Assembly (NCBI RefSeq): GCF_003171515.1
Contig: NC_089393.1
Location: forward strand, 992,001-1,056,000
DNA length: 64,000 bases
From: Pyrenophora tritici-repentis
Taxonomy: Eukaryota; Ascomycota; Dothideomycetes; Pleosporales; Pleosporaceae
Reading direction: 5' to 3'
Positions 45,281-56,532 of the stretch are shown one piece after another. The stretch's first letter is position 1. The number at the start of each line of letters is the position of its first letter. The notes beneath the pieces are model-generated. The model was not told the DNA's origin, did not search any database, and worked only from the letters and a program-made list of their open reading frames with translations. The position numbers and the translations under genes were made by a program.

Positions 45281-46827
45281 ATGTACACACCACCACCATC
45301 ATGGCTCGCCATCTCAGCCTTGTTACTCCACCCCACCTACGCTTTCTACCCATACTCCCCCTCCTCCGCTAATGGCGCCGCGCCACCATCTTCGCGCTCT
45401 CTGGATGCCACCTCTTTTGACTCCAACTCACGCTCGCTCACCCTCCCCATCCGCCGTGTCCCCACACGCCGACAAAACGTTTACAACATTGTGAACTCAC
45501 GCGACCCCACGCAATCCAACAGCGTGGCCATTGACCAAGATGGAAAAGACATAAGCTACATGGTCGCCGTATCTTTCGGCGACAGCAAAGAGGAATACCA
45601 CATGTTGCTTGATTCAGCGGCGAGCAACACATGGGTTATGAGCCAGGATTGCAGCACCGATGCGTGTAAGACGCATACACTGTTTGGGAAGGAGGATTCG
45701 ACTAGTCTCAAGGTGAGTTTCTTGAATTTTCAAACCCCCATTTGGTTACACAAGTATATTGGAGAAAATACAAGGCTTGAATAGAAATGCTAACAGTTAT
45801 TGTGACATAGACAACCACCGAATCCTTCAGCATAACCTACGGCACCGGCTCCTCTAGCGGAACCCTCGCAACAGACACGCTCCACCTAGGCCCTTTATCC
45901 CCCACCCTGACTTTCGGCCTCGCAACCAACGTCTCCTCTGAATTCCGCTCCTACCCCATGGACGGCATCCTCGGTCTCGGCCGTGGCACTTCTTCCCCCT
46001 CCACTTCTTCCTCCGCAGAAACCCCACAAATAATGGACATCCTAACCACAACCTCACTTATAACCTCCAAAATCTACGCCCTCCACCTCCCGCGTGCCTC
46101 CGCCCTCGACGGCGAATTAAACCTCGGCTCTATCAATACGGCACGCTTCAGTGGCTCCATCAACTACATCCCTTGCATACCCAGCAGTACCGGGTTCTGG
46201 GAAATCCCCCTTTCAGCCGCATCCGTCGAAGGCGCTGATGTCGCTTTGGCGGGCCCCCGCACTGCGATTATTGATACGGGCACGTCGTTTATCCTCCTTC
46301 CGCCCGCCGATGCACTCGCCATCCACCAGAAGATAAAGGGATACAGTCAAAACGGCGAAACTTTCTTCGTCCCTTGCGACACCAGCGCGGTCATTCAATT
46401 TTCGTTCAACAAGCAAAACTACAACATCTCAACTGCGGACTGGGTGGGCGAGAAAGTGGATGCCGAGGGCAAGGTCTGTAGGAGTAATGTTGTGGGAAGG
46501 CAGACGTTTGGCGAGGCGCAGTGGTTGGTTGGGGATGTGTTTTTGAAGAACGTGTACACTGTTTTTGATTTTGAGAAGAGTAGGGTGGGGTTTGGGGTCA
46601 AGGTTGAGGGTGTGGACGGTGTGGCGGGTACTGAGGCTGGCAGTGGAAGTGGGAATGGGACGGTGGCAACGACGACTGCGGCGGGAAGTATGGCGCCGCA
46701 GAATTCGGGGGCGGCGACTACATCTGCGGCAAAGGCACAGGATCAGCAGGGTGGTGCGGGTGTGTATGCTGCACCGCTTCTGCTTATGATTGGTGTCATG
46801 GGAGCGTCACTTTTGGTGCTGATGTAG
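45281..46827 (+). CDS. Secreted aspartic protease, pepsin family A1, likely GPI-anchored
   Basis: Two exons (45281-45712, 45811-46827) and a 98-nt intron (GTGAGT donor, GACATAG acceptor) give 482 residues. Residues 1-21 form a signal peptide; a propeptide ending near PTRRQ suggests Kex2-type processing. The mature part has the A1 fold: MVAVSFGD, catalytic site 1 LLDSAASNTWVM (Asp111), SITYGTGSSSGTLATDTL (flap region), GILGLGRG, IPCIPSSTGFWEIPL, catalytic site 2 AIIDTGTSFILLPP (Asp299), and LVGDVFLKNVYTVFDFEKSRVGF. Site 1 is D-S-A instead of the standard D-T/S-G. The C-terminus has a Ser/Thr/Gly/Ala-rich stalk and a hydrophobic tail (APLLLMIGVMGASLLVLM), typical of GPI attachment. Probably a wall- or membrane-linked yapsin-like protease; activity with the altered triad is not certain. 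Confidence 0.9.
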
Positions 46828-47225
46828 ACAATAGCGGGCTATTTCAGGTACATATTTTGGATCTTCTTGTGTATATAGGTACGGGTGTATTATTAGCGTG
46901 GAAAAAAAGAACCCAGAATGGGCATATAGGGCACAAGGCATAGGCGTTGGAATCATCAACTTGATATTCGTCTCTTCTCACAACGTATCGGATCGTGAAT
47001 AGTAGTAACGATGAATAGATAGAAACCCATCTGTACTGCCGCCTTTCCATCAATAGTGAAGAATACAGTGGGGGTCTCTTATGGTATGCTCTGCCCATAC
47101 ACCTCTATCCCAGATACATATCCCAAGTCCGTCCGTGCATGCTCCGCCCGTACACCTCCATGCAAAAGACCCATACGATTCCACCATCTGCAGAACGCCT
47201 ATAATGCCAAGAGAGTACAGAAAAG
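46828..47225. other. Gap between convergent protease and UFD2 genes
   Basis: 3' flanks of both genes. No gene seen. Confidence 0.5.
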
Positions 47226-50200
47226 CTACGTGGAAGTATCCATGGCTTCAGCAGGCGGCGCAGTAGCAGCGTTGCGTTCGGCCATCTTTTGTGCCAAGCG
47301 ATTCTGTTTCCAGGCCTGAATCTCCTCCCGGAGAGCGTCGTTGGGAATGACGTCTTCGATTTTGAGTGGAGTACGGTTGAAAGGATCGTGTGGATCGCTG
47401 AGGAGATGCGATTGGATTGTACTTCGGTCGACAATCTGCTTGCTGATGGGAAGAGTGACGGGATCCTCCATGAGCGAGGCCATGAGAGGGTCCTCGTACT
47501 GCTCGGGGATGTCACCAAGATCTGCCTCTTCTAGATCGGCCTGGTCCTTGGCTGTCTTGATGCGCTCCGCCATGCTCTGCCACTGCTCCATCTGCTCAGG
47601 TGTCTTGAGCTTGAAGCGCTGCAAGATCTTGTAGGCTTCATCCCAGTACTCTGCGCGGTACGAGCGTCCGTCTGTAGCTACTGCGTCAATGAAAGACTGC
47701 TTGTCTTGCAAATTGAGGTAAACATCAGTGACTTCTGCCAGCATTTCACGCGGGTCCCAGCCATACTCCTGGGGGTTTTCAACTTTAAGGTTGGACTTCT
47801 TGGGCCCCACCAGAGCCTCCAGGTTGTAGTCCAGCATGTGTGCAAGTCGTACAACGACCTCCTTCTTGGTGAAAGAATCAGCCAGTGCCTCAGTAAACAG
47901 CTTCAACATGGCAACGGTCTCCTTTGTCAGCTGCATGTAGCTCTTCGCCTTGCTTTGGGCCGATGTCAACTTCTCTTCTTGCTCTTGACGCGCCGTCGGA
48001 TCCATGTCTGCCGGGGCGTTTTTCAGCTCCCTGGAAAGGTCGTGGATCTCCTTGAATGCCGTGAATGATTCATCCAAGACGAACGTCACGTCATTGAGAA
48101 GCAAGTTGACAAACTGAACGAAAAAGTCCAGGTTGATGCGTGCTTCGGTTGCAAGGTGCTCCCTATAGACGGGATTTGGCCAGATACATTTGATGACCTG
48201 GAAGATCTCGTAACGAATGTTAAACTTGTCGAAGAATTGCGTATGTGTTCCTGTGCTCTCGCATTCAATGTAAAACTTCATGAGTGCGTGCAGCAGATGC
48301 TTCATTGCGAAGTCGTGCGCAAACAGCGTGTCACCAAGCACACCTTTTGGTCTTCCTGGAATGGCCCATACTCCATGGTACAGGATGGTTACTAGGCCGG
48401 ACTTTAGGTACGGATTCTTGATGTATTCGGAGCTCCGCAACAAAGCGATGCAAATCTTGACCAGCTCCTCGCACTGTGTTGTTGTAATGATGTGCGGCAT
48501 GTAGCGAGTGATGAACTTGAAGTTACCCACGATGTCCTCAACAAAGTATTCAGGTAAACACTTGAACTGTATCGGTTGCTCTGCTGGCAGAGGTAGCTGT
48601 AGTTCAGTCTTGGGGAAACCAGGAGTAGTGAGTCGTAGTAGCCATACGATGACATAGCGCATCAGTTGCATAGATCGAGCTTGCATTGTCTCATCCAGCA
48701 ATACACCCTGGATGGCTAGTATGCTGCACTTGCCCCGCTCGATCTGATCCTTGACCTTCTTGATATGGTTGTCGAACAGGATAAGTTGAGCTGGATTTCC
48801 CATATACTTGGGTCGCTCAGGTTCAAGCTTAGCGAGTTCCTTTTCGAGCCATTTGACATCCTTTTGCAAGGAGCTCAGCTTCGCGTTTGCCGCTTCAAGA
48901 CCGTAGTGGTGAGCAGCCACGGTTAGGAAGAAGATTTCGCTGATGAAGTTGTTTGTACCAGATACTTGGGTGCTGTAGAAGTCATCAGAGGTCTTTTGGT
49001 CGGCGTTGATCTTGGTCTCGTCTTTGATATTAACGCGAGGCGACCGACGCAGGTAGTCAATGTCGATGCGGTCGATCTTGGAGAATGTGGCGTCCATGAA
49101 GGGCTCACACAGGCGATCTAAGATGACAGTAACATTGACCATGAAACCATCAGACGAAACTAGCTTCCTGTCTACTTGCATGGCACGTCGCTTGTGGTTC
49201 TTGTTGACTGTCAAGGCTAGCCAGTCCAGCATTTTCTCACGAGACTCCTTATTCTTGATGAAAGTGTTCGTAATATCCAACAGTTCCTCTTGGTGGGTTT
49301 GCAGTGTCATGCGGACGGCGCGTTGAGCGTTTGCGATGAGACCCCTGTCGATGGCTGACGAGCCAGCGAAGTAGTTCATGGCTACTTCCGCCTGCATGGG
49401 GGAGAGGCGGAAGAAGGGCCCCAAGAGGCTGTGTGTTTCAATGTCTTGGGCCTCGATGTTCACGGGCAGGAAGGTGTTAGAATTGGCCAGGGCAGCGACT
49501 AGCGGTGGGAAGCGAACGAATACCCGGAGTATCAACATGTGTGGCCTATAGTCTCCATTCATGGAAACACTGGAAAGTCGGCGGCTCACTTCCTCCATAG
49601 CACCGACAAGAGCTTCCCTAATCATATCGTCTTCGCCTATCCGTTGACTAGCTTCGGTAAGAAATTCGTAGCAGATACCGCGTTCATCGTCGGGCCCGAG
49701 AAGGAGACGGTCGGCTAGAGCGTTCTCTGCGGGGGTGTCTTCGCCAAACATATCTGGCATAGTTGCAGCGAATATACAATAGCTGAAGCATAGCCTCCGA
49801 GCCTCCTTGACAACCTCAAATCTCGGACCAGTCTTGTTGGTAGTAGTCTTTAACAGCCTGGACAAACGCTTCCAGCAGCTCAGCAGATATTCCAATGCTG
49901 AGCCATGTGCCTGACTTGAGGCCGCTTCCAAAATGACAGAGTCTAGCATGTCTGTCGAAAGACGAATCGGCCTCCCCTCATCTTCCAGGTCGCTCTTTGC
50001 ATTGGCGACGTAGTGGAGCTTGCCTCCATGGGCATCTTGTGTGTGGCTTTCATCCAGCGTTATCCGGAAGATGTTGCTGAGAGTCCGGTCTTCCCATTGT
50101 TCTATGCTTAGTTCCTGGGGCTTCTGGGCGGGCGTGCTGCTTGACGGCTGAGCAGGCTTGATGGTGATGCGCTTCTTAGGCGCCTCGTCGGCCTTGATGC

Positions 50201-50576
50201 CTAATTGCGAGAAAGGGTTCGCAGTGGTCTGGGTCTGGGGCTGGGGTTTCGGCGTTGGGGGCTGTGATTCGGCTGGCTTTGGAGATGAGGCGCCGGACGA
50301 GGCAGCATCTGGGGCGGCTGAGGAGGGTCGTGAGGGGGGATTCGACGATGCGGGGCCGCCGAGCTTTGCAAGACGCTTTGCGCGAATCTGAGTAATGTCG
50401 TCGTCAGCAGCAGATCTCTTGAGCGCGCGGCTGGCACTTTGTGAGCTCACTTTATCGGCGTCGGACATGGCGTCGGGCGCAGGAGCTGGGGCGGGAGCGG
50501 GAGCGGGGGCAGCATCTGGCATGGCGCTGTCCTGCTGCTCCGGCTGCGGAGCTTGGTCTGGCTGTTGGTCGGCCAT
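47226..50576 (-). CDS. ufd2: Ubiquitin conjugation factor E4
   Basis: A single exon encoding 1,116 residues from ATG 50576 (MADQQPDQAPQ). Residues 1-150 are disordered and Pro/Ala-rich. The long Ufd2 core follows: LSIEQWEDRTLSNIFRITLD, ERGICYEFLTEA, GPFFRLSPMQAEVAMNYFAGS, and helical repeats such as DATFSKIDRIDIDYLRRSPRVNI and ALVGPKKSNLKVENPQEYGWDPREMLAEVTDVYLNL. The last 90 residues are the U-box: DPLMASLMEDPVTLPISKQIVDRSTIQSHLLSDPHDPFNRTPL, all diagnostic. Ufd2 elongates short ubiquitin chains on substrates of Cdc48 in the ubiquitin-fusion degradation and ER-associated degradation pathways. The 1.5-kb divergent region to RHO1 contains a GCTTTT repeat. Absence of introns over 3.3 kb is notable beside the intron-rich neighbours. 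Confidence 0.95.
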   Translation of the reverse strand: MADQQPDQAPQPEQQDSAMPDAAPAPAPAPAPAPDAMSDADKVSSQSASRALKRSAADDDITQIRAKRLAKLGGPASSNPPSRPSSAAPDAASSGASSPKPAESQPPTPKPQPQTQTTANPFSQLGIKADEAPKKRITIKPAQPSSSTPAQKPQELSIEQWEDRTLSNIFRITLDESHTQDAHGGKLHYVANAKSDLEDEGRPIRLSTDMLDSVILEAASSQAHGSALEYLLSCWKRLSRLLKTTTNKTGPRFEVVKEARRLCFSYCIFAATMPDMFGEDTPAENALADRLLLGPDDERGICYEFLTEASQRIGEDDMIREALVGAMEEVSRRLSSVSMNGDYRPHMLILRVFVRFPPLVAALANSNTFLPVNIEAQDIETHSLLGPFFRLSPMQAEVAMNYFAGSSAIDRGLIANAQRAVRMTLQTHQEELLDITNTFIKNKESREKMLDWLALTVNKNHKRRAMQVDRKLVSSDGFMVNVTVILDRLCEPFMDATFSKIDRIDIDYLRRSPRVNIKDETKINADQKTSDDFYSTQVSGTNNFISEIFFLTVAAHHYGLEAANAKLSSLQKDVKWLEKELAKLEPERPKYMGNPAQLILFDNHIKKVKDQIERGKCSILAIQGVLLDETMQARSMQLMRYVIVWLLRLTTPGFPKTELQLPLPAEQPIQFKCLPEYFVEDIVGNFKFITRYMPHIITTTQCEELVKICIALLRSSEYIKNPYLKSGLVTILYHGVWAIPGRPKGVLGDTLFAHDFAMKHLLHALMKFYIECESTGTHTQFFDKFNIRYEIFQVIKCIWPNPVYREHLATEARINLDFFVQFVNLLLNDVTFVLDESFTAFKEIHDLSRELKNAPADMDPTARQEQEEKLTSAQSKAKSYMQLTKETVAMLKLFTEALADSFTKKEVVVRLAHMLDYNLEALVGPKKSNLKVENPQEYGWDPREMLAEVTDVYLNLQDKQSFIDAVATDGRSYRAEYWDEAYKILQRFKLKTPEQMEQWQSMAERIKTAKDQADLEEADLGDIPEQYEDPLMASLMEDPVTLPISKQIVDRSTIQSHLLSDPHDPFNRTPLKIEDVIPNDALREEIQAWKQNRLAQKMAERNAATAPPAEAMDTST

Positions 50577-52117
50577 GTTGTTGAAGTGGCACACGTCTCT
50601 AGGCTGCGATTTGAGTCGTCGAGTGTCTGCCGTGTGGAGTTGAGTTGAGGCTAATGCAGGCGGGGCTTGGAGGGGAATGTATTAAGTAGGCTAAGAAGAG
50701 CAGACAGAAAGTCAATGAAAGAAACAAAGCGTGCTTCGCAAAGGCAGTGAAATTGTGGTAGAGGCGCGCACTGCGTCGGTACCGTTGGCCGTTGGATGCA
50801 TCATGGAACCGGGAGAGCTTCTAGTCTGCCCGTCTGCCCCGCCACTTGCGGCCCTGCAGCCACGCCTCGCCAACTCACGTTACCACAGGGTGACGTAGAA
50901 TACTGTACGGTACTTGACAATGTGGGTAAAGTCTGTTAGGTATTCCTCCTGATAGACGTGTCCGGCGCCTATAGTAGACTCTGTACACTAGCGTGTCAAG
51001 TATTTTGTATTGCCCAGGTGTTTCCAGTTACCCCAGACCTGGCTTGGAACTGGAATCCAGATGAAGCGCGACGAAGACAAAGGGCGTATGACTGTATTTC
51101 CGCTGTTATCTCCGGGCCCACTATCACGCAGAATACTTATAATGGGGAGGTTTGCGTTGATTCAGTTTGAATAATGTAGTGTGGTGAAGGTCATTTCCTG
51201 CGGCCTGCACGTGATCAAGTCACATCTCCAGAGATGAGGAGACATGATGATAGTGGCCCTGCTTTTGCTTTTGCTTTTGCTTTTGCGTGGCACGTCCATG
51301 TAATCTGCGGACGGCTCAAGACTCGACGGTGCACGCCCGGTGTCAGGCTTGCAAGAGGCGCGCGTCCAGTTTACACAAGGCTTTACATGGCACTGGTCCA
51401 CGACGTTGGCACTCGTTAGGGTCGTGGGTTAGAGGGTTAGAGCATGGTAACCTAGGGAACATGCATGAGTAGTCCAACAAGGAAGACGGGGGCAGGCGAG
51501 CTGTCATAACCAGGCCTGAAACCCTTGTTGCGGACAAGTCTGCACGTCTGCACCTCTCGCAGGCCCTGCTGGGCTCAACGAGAGTAGGCATCATGGCGTC
51601 ACCATCGCGGGCATTAATGCAGAGGCGTGGGTAAAGTCAGTCGTCTTGTCCGTCGTTGCCATGTGACGGCCCCGGCGTATGCATGGGTGGGTTACCGTGT
51701 GGGTTAGTAGCAAGGCGCTTGAAGCAGCAGATAGCTAATCGCGCCGTGCCTCCTCTTCTCTCGGCAACACTACTTTGTAACAATCGACCACTCTCTCCGC
51801 CTGCCACTGTAACTCATCCATCCAAACTCAGGCCGACTTGTCCAGGTACGTGACACTCAGCTTCACTCGTCTTCAGCCTAGGCCACAATCGCCAAAGCGC
51901 CGAGTGGCGCAACCATCTGCTCAGCCGCAGTTGTTGCAGCACGACCCCCGTTGCGGCCATGGTGCCTAGCCATAACACACCCTGAAGCCGCTGCTCTCCA
52001 ACCTCAATCACCGCCAGTCCACCTCCATCTGCACTCCAGCTTCGACACCATACCTGCATCCCACTTGATCTCTTACTAAGAAGCTGCCTTCAGAACCACC
52101 ATCACACATTCAGCACC
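50577..52117. other. Divergent intergenic region between UFD2 and RHO1
   Basis: About 1.5 kb. Contains (GCTTTT)x4 at 51261-51286 and, next to RHO1, a pyrimidine-rich leader (CACCATC, TTCAGCACC). No supported gene. Confidence 0.5.
51261..51286. repeat. Hexamer tandem repeat (GCTTTT)x4
   Basis: Four exact GCTTTT copies plus GC, in the UFD2-RHO1 intergenic region. Confidence 0.9.
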
Positions 52118-53029
52118 ATGGCCGAGATTCGACGAAAGCTTGTTATTGTCGGTGACGGCGCCTGTGGAAAGACCTGTCTGCTCATGTACGTCCTTTTGCA
52201 CCGCGCCTATCCACGCCGCAAACACGCCTTTCACCCTGACCGATGCCTTTGCTAACCTGCTCTCGACTACAGTGTCTTCTCCAAGGGCACCTTCCCCGAG
52301 GTTAGTAACTGCCGCGCACCGAGTCTGCGTCCCTGAGCCGCGTCAGCCTAGCTGGTCCCCATTCGCAGCATAGCACTCCCCAACCCTCACCATCTCGCGC
52401 TATGACGCACTCACTGACGCTCTTGCCCCCAGGTCTACGTCCCCACTGTCTTCGAGAACTACGTCGCCGACGTCGAAGTTGACGGCAAGCACGTTGAGCT
52501 CGCCCTTTGGGATACCGCCGGCCAGGAAGATTACGACCGTCTCCGCCCTCTGTCCTACCCCGATTCGCATGTCATCCTCATTTGCTTCGCCATCGACTCG
52601 CCCGATTCGCTCGACAATGTCCAGGAGAAGGTACGCGAGCTGCATCACGAGGCTTGTACCAACGGTTAAACTAACAAACACCTACAGTGGATCTCCGAGG
52701 TTCTGCACTTTTGCCAGGGCCTTCCCATCATCCTCGTAGGCTGCAAGAAGGATTTGCGCTTCGACCAGAAGACTATTGAGGAGCTACACAAGACCTCGCA
52801 GAAGCCCGTCACACCCGAGCAGGTCAGTCTTTTGCCACTCACCCTCTCATTACATACCCCCCTAACTCCCCCCTAGGCAGAGGATGTGCGCAAGAAGATT
52901 GGTGCCCAGAAGTACCTCGAGTGCTCGGCAAAGACCAACGAAGGCGTCCGAGAAGTATTCGAGCACGCCACCCGGGCTGCTCTCCTGACCCGGAAAGAGA
53001 AGAAGACCAAGAAGTGCTTGATCTTGTAA
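52118..53029 (+). CDS. rho1: Rho1 small GTPase
   Basis: Five exons (52118-52185, 52273-52300, 52433-52630, 52688-52822, 52877-53029) with introns of 87, 132, 57 and 54 nt give exactly 193 residues, the usual Rho1 length. The 28-nt second exon (VFSKGTFPE) is very small. All GTPase boxes are visible: P-loop GDGACGKT, switch [14 protein letters not shown], switch [19 protein letters not shown], base-binding GCKKDL (the Rho form of NKxD is degenerate here) and [10 protein letters not shown]. The Rho insert helix and a polybasic RKEKKTKK precede the CLIL box; a final Leu predicts geranylgeranylation and plasma membrane attachment. Rho1 activates beta-1,3-glucan synthase and the protein kinase C cell-wall integrity pathway and organises actin. 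Codon use is strongly biased, suggesting high expression. Confidence 0.97.
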
Positions 53030-54083
53030 GCGCGGCAAGGTTGTAGGTGAAGTACCGCCGCAACCGCGCCTTGTTGAGCCTGGACAAGAACAACATGTAG
53101 CGGCTACCGGGTGTGTAACAGGGGTCTATCTGACAAGGAGGCAAGACGTGAAGGGCCGCTCGAGGTAGCAGAGAGTCGAATCTCGGGCCTGCCAAGGCCA
53201 TGTCCTCACGGCACCTATACGAGGCGTTACTGTGCTGGATCTTTTGTGTGTTTGGACCGTACATCATCTTGGGGTAGTTCATGATGGGGTTATCTTCTGC
53301 AGAGCGTGTGGATCGAGATTGAGCAAATGGTAGGATCTTTCTAATAATCGGTGCTCTTGTTTTGCGACCTGCGTGTGTCTCCTCCGGCAGCCTCTCTATG
53401 ATGCTTCCATAACAATCGCTGACTATGATTTCCTGCCTCCCTTCTGTGTTTTTTGAACAAATGAGACTGTTTTAGTTGATGTGATGATGTGACATGACAG
53501 TGTGACAGTGATTGAAATTGGAATTTGCCATGATAGGATTCCCATAAGTATCAAGTACCATGCTGACAAGGTGAAACCCACGCCTCATTCATCCCATCCC
53601 GCATACGGCATACGCGTGTTGTTATCCCGACTGACTGACTCGCCACCGCTACTTTTCCCACTTTCCCACTTCCCATTTCCCACTTCCCGTCCTCCCCACA
53701 TACACATGCATGCATCAAGTTACCAAGCCAACACAAACTATGCATGACATGACATGTTTTTCTGTTTTAGACTCTTTAGCCTTGGCTTTTCTTCGCTTCT
53801 ATTCGGAACTTGAGATCCGATGGGCCGCCCCACTTATGCTTTGTGCCATGATAGCGGAGTGGAGTGGATAAGTGGGGAGAGGGATGGACGAGGAAACGGT
53901 GTTGTGTCAGCCTTGTCTTTGGTCGGATTAGGAAGCATGGAGAACAAGAACAAGAACTAGAAAAAGAACAAGAGAAGAAGCGATATAGATACTCAATATC
54001 CTTAATCATGTAGATTGGATTACACAAAAATCTACAATACCTTTTTTCTTACTACATCCAACTTTCCCTTTTGCCATTAGCAA
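53030..54083. other. Intergenic between convergent RHO1 and NDC1
   Basis: About 1 kb of 3' flank, with a C/T-rich imperfect CCCACTT/CCCATTT repeat at about 53650-53690. No gene recognised. Confidence 0.5.
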
Positions 54084-56097
54084 TCATCTACCACCCTTCT
54101 CAATCATCTCCGGCCCTTTCTTCGCCGCACTAAGCGCCTTTTTTGCATCCATAATCTCCAATCTATTCATGCCCAAATTAGGAAGATACTCGATGAAGCT
54201 ACCCAACACCTTCTTCAGGCCCTCCCTCAAACAGGCCCTGACTTCCTCCACCTCGGCCACCTTTCTCCTATCTGCCTCGTCCTTCTCCAGTGTCTCCTTG
54301 TCGCTCCAGTGGATAGGTACTGTTTCCATGTACTCATCTAGCTTGAGGAGCGCCGAAGTAAAGACGCGAATTATCTCTGGGACGCACTGGTGATAGCGAC
54401 CGAAGGCATCCTCTGTGATGGAGAGGACAGCGAGGTTCACCACAGCGGTGATGGCGTTGCAGATGAGTGAGATGCGTGAATAAGGCGCACCGAGGACTAC
54501 AATGTTGCATGTGCGGGCGAGAGAATAGCGGAACAGTGCGCCAACGGGTGCGGAAACAAACATGTTGTAGTATTTTGTCCAGAGGCCCCCTACCTCTTTT
54601 GCGCCTTCTTGTGCTTTCTTGACTCCTTGTCTGATGGCTTCCCGGCTGTACGCGTGCTGTGCGTTGCCCGGGGCGCTGTGTGAGTTTGCGAGACCGGCCA
54701 CTGCTGCCTTGAAGTGTCCTAGACCGGTGCTGGGTATCGGTGCTACAGCAGTGACGGCCGTGTCATCCTTTGGTGGTTGCGAGATCCGTGGTACCAGGTT
54801 AACGGGCACGGCTGGTTGCTCCTTTCCGTCTCCAGCAGGGGGGTTGTATGTAGGGTCTAGGGCAGTACTAATGCGGTGGGTGAGGAACTTGACTTCATCT
54901 AGACAGCGATCCGTAGCTTGCTTGAAAGTGGCCCCTTTGCTGCGATCGATCTCGCTGTAGATGGTCTTGCGGCGGTCAGGGAAAGCATCGGTGATGAGGG
55001 CCAGCTCCCAGAATGCGATTGCCTGTAATCTGTTAGGTTGAGAAGCTCTAGAGAATGCGGTGCTCCTTGCCTTGACGGTATCCTTCTTCGACTTAAGCCC
55101 CTGGAGTAGAGAACCGTTGGGGTCTTTTGAGTCATTCGTGATTGGTTGGTCGTTCTTCAGCGGCTCCTGGGCCATATATATGTCAAATGTTTTGTTGACA
55201 AACTCCCAGAGCAAAACAAGCAGCGTACCCTCTGTCAGGAACATGAAGCATAAAGGCAAGAAAGGAGCTATTCCGGTCGGCGTAGAGGTCTTGGATAAGC
55301 TCCAGAGGTATCGACCGACGCTGTAGTAGTAGCCCCAGACTACGTGACGTGCCAATGTGAAATAGAGTAGACCTCCCAGTATGGCGATGACTACAGTAAG
55401 GAAGCTCGACTGAAAAGCCATGCCCTTGAACTGCTTTGGAAGGACATGCCTGGGCTTGGGTGCCCGTCGCGCTGGTCCCGATCCTGTCGCGTCGCCGTGC
55501 TTCTTCTCGGGCTTCATAGCCGGCACGTCAATGGTGTCGTAGTCCTTCCACAGATGTACGGCAGACTGCGCCGCAGCCAGCATGTAGAACAGCGACCGCA
55601 GGTACAACGGACGCTCGTTGAGCCTATATCGTTCGTGCATGCGCCCAGCCTCGATGAAGTTCAGCCTGTCTTTTGGACCCCGCGACCAAATATATGTCTC
55701 GACGAACATCATGGCGGAGAAGCTATAGGCGAAGAGAGTCACGAGCGTCGACACCCGGAAGAAGTATTTCTTAAAGGTTTCTGCTCGCGTCTCAGTGTGG
55801 CGCTTGCCGACATGCCATTGCGCAACACGGAGGACGTAAATGGTAATGGCGGAGAGGAAGAGGAGAAGGGTGCGAATGCCCGTGAGGCTTAATGGGAAAC
55901 AAAGCCACAGAACTGGATAATCATTAGCATACACGACTGAGTCCTGACCGAGCCATGAACTTGCAGTTATCCCATTGGCCCATCCATAACGCGATGATAT
56001 AACACAGCAACAGCGTATATCTGCTGGCTTTATTGAATCTTCGGTGCAGAGCTGGCGTCAGATAGTCGCGGTATGGGCGCACTGGAGCGAGCGCCAT
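54084..56097 (-). CDS. ndc1: Nucleoporin NDC1 (membrane nucleoporin / spindle-pole anchor)
   Basis: Three exons (56097-55965, 55912-55071, 55022-54084) give 637 residues. Both introns need GC donors: 55964-55913 (GCAAGT, TGCTAATG branch) gives WDNFLWLCFPLSLTGIRTLLLF, and 55070-55023 (GCAAGG, CCTAAC branch) joins KKDTVK to AIAFWELALITDAFPDRR. The second is 48 nt, in frame and stop-free, so it could be retained. Six membrane helices lie in the first 260 residues (TLLLCYIIALWMG, TLLLFLSAITIYVLRVAQ, VTLFAYSFSAMMF, LTVVIAILGGLLYFTL, PLCFMFLTEGTLLVLLW), with the conserved RPLYLRSLFYMLAAAQSAVHLWKDYD. The soluble C-terminal half includes APYSRISLICNAITAVVNLAVLS. Ndc1 anchors nuclear pores and spindle pole bodies in the envelope. 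It shares a 435-bp divergent promoter with the syntaxin gene. Confidence 0.9.
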
Positions 56098-56532
56098 GGT
56101 TGCGGACAAGAGAGAGAGCGTATTGGTGAGGAAAAGCAGCTATTTCATAGCAAGCATTAAAGAACGGAACTCGCGCCAGTTGAATGCGACAGGCGGGGCG
56201 AAAAAGGTAACTGTCAGTATAGCTTGCAGCCGAATGCAGCTTGCAGCCGTGAAAGGCCGCTCAACCTTTGGTAGCAACAAACATTGGATCGGCGAGGCTG
56301 CACGCTTACCTAAGACCCGGACCCGCTTGTGCCATGTGCCCGTGCCTGCCCTGTGCCGCGCGGGTGTTCGTCATCGTCGCAGGAACACTACCTGTAGTAA
56401 CCCAACCCCCAGGCACCGACAATTGGACGTATATAGGCTGCCGTAGCTATTTCCTCGATCGCGTAGCTTTTTCATTCCCGCTATTCTCTTCGAAAGGTGC
56501 ATATTGTTGCCTTGTTTCCCTTATCCAGCACC
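56098..56532. other. Divergent promoter between NDC1 and the syntaxin gene
   Basis: 435 bp, no coding frame; presumably a bidirectional promoter. Confidence 0.5.
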
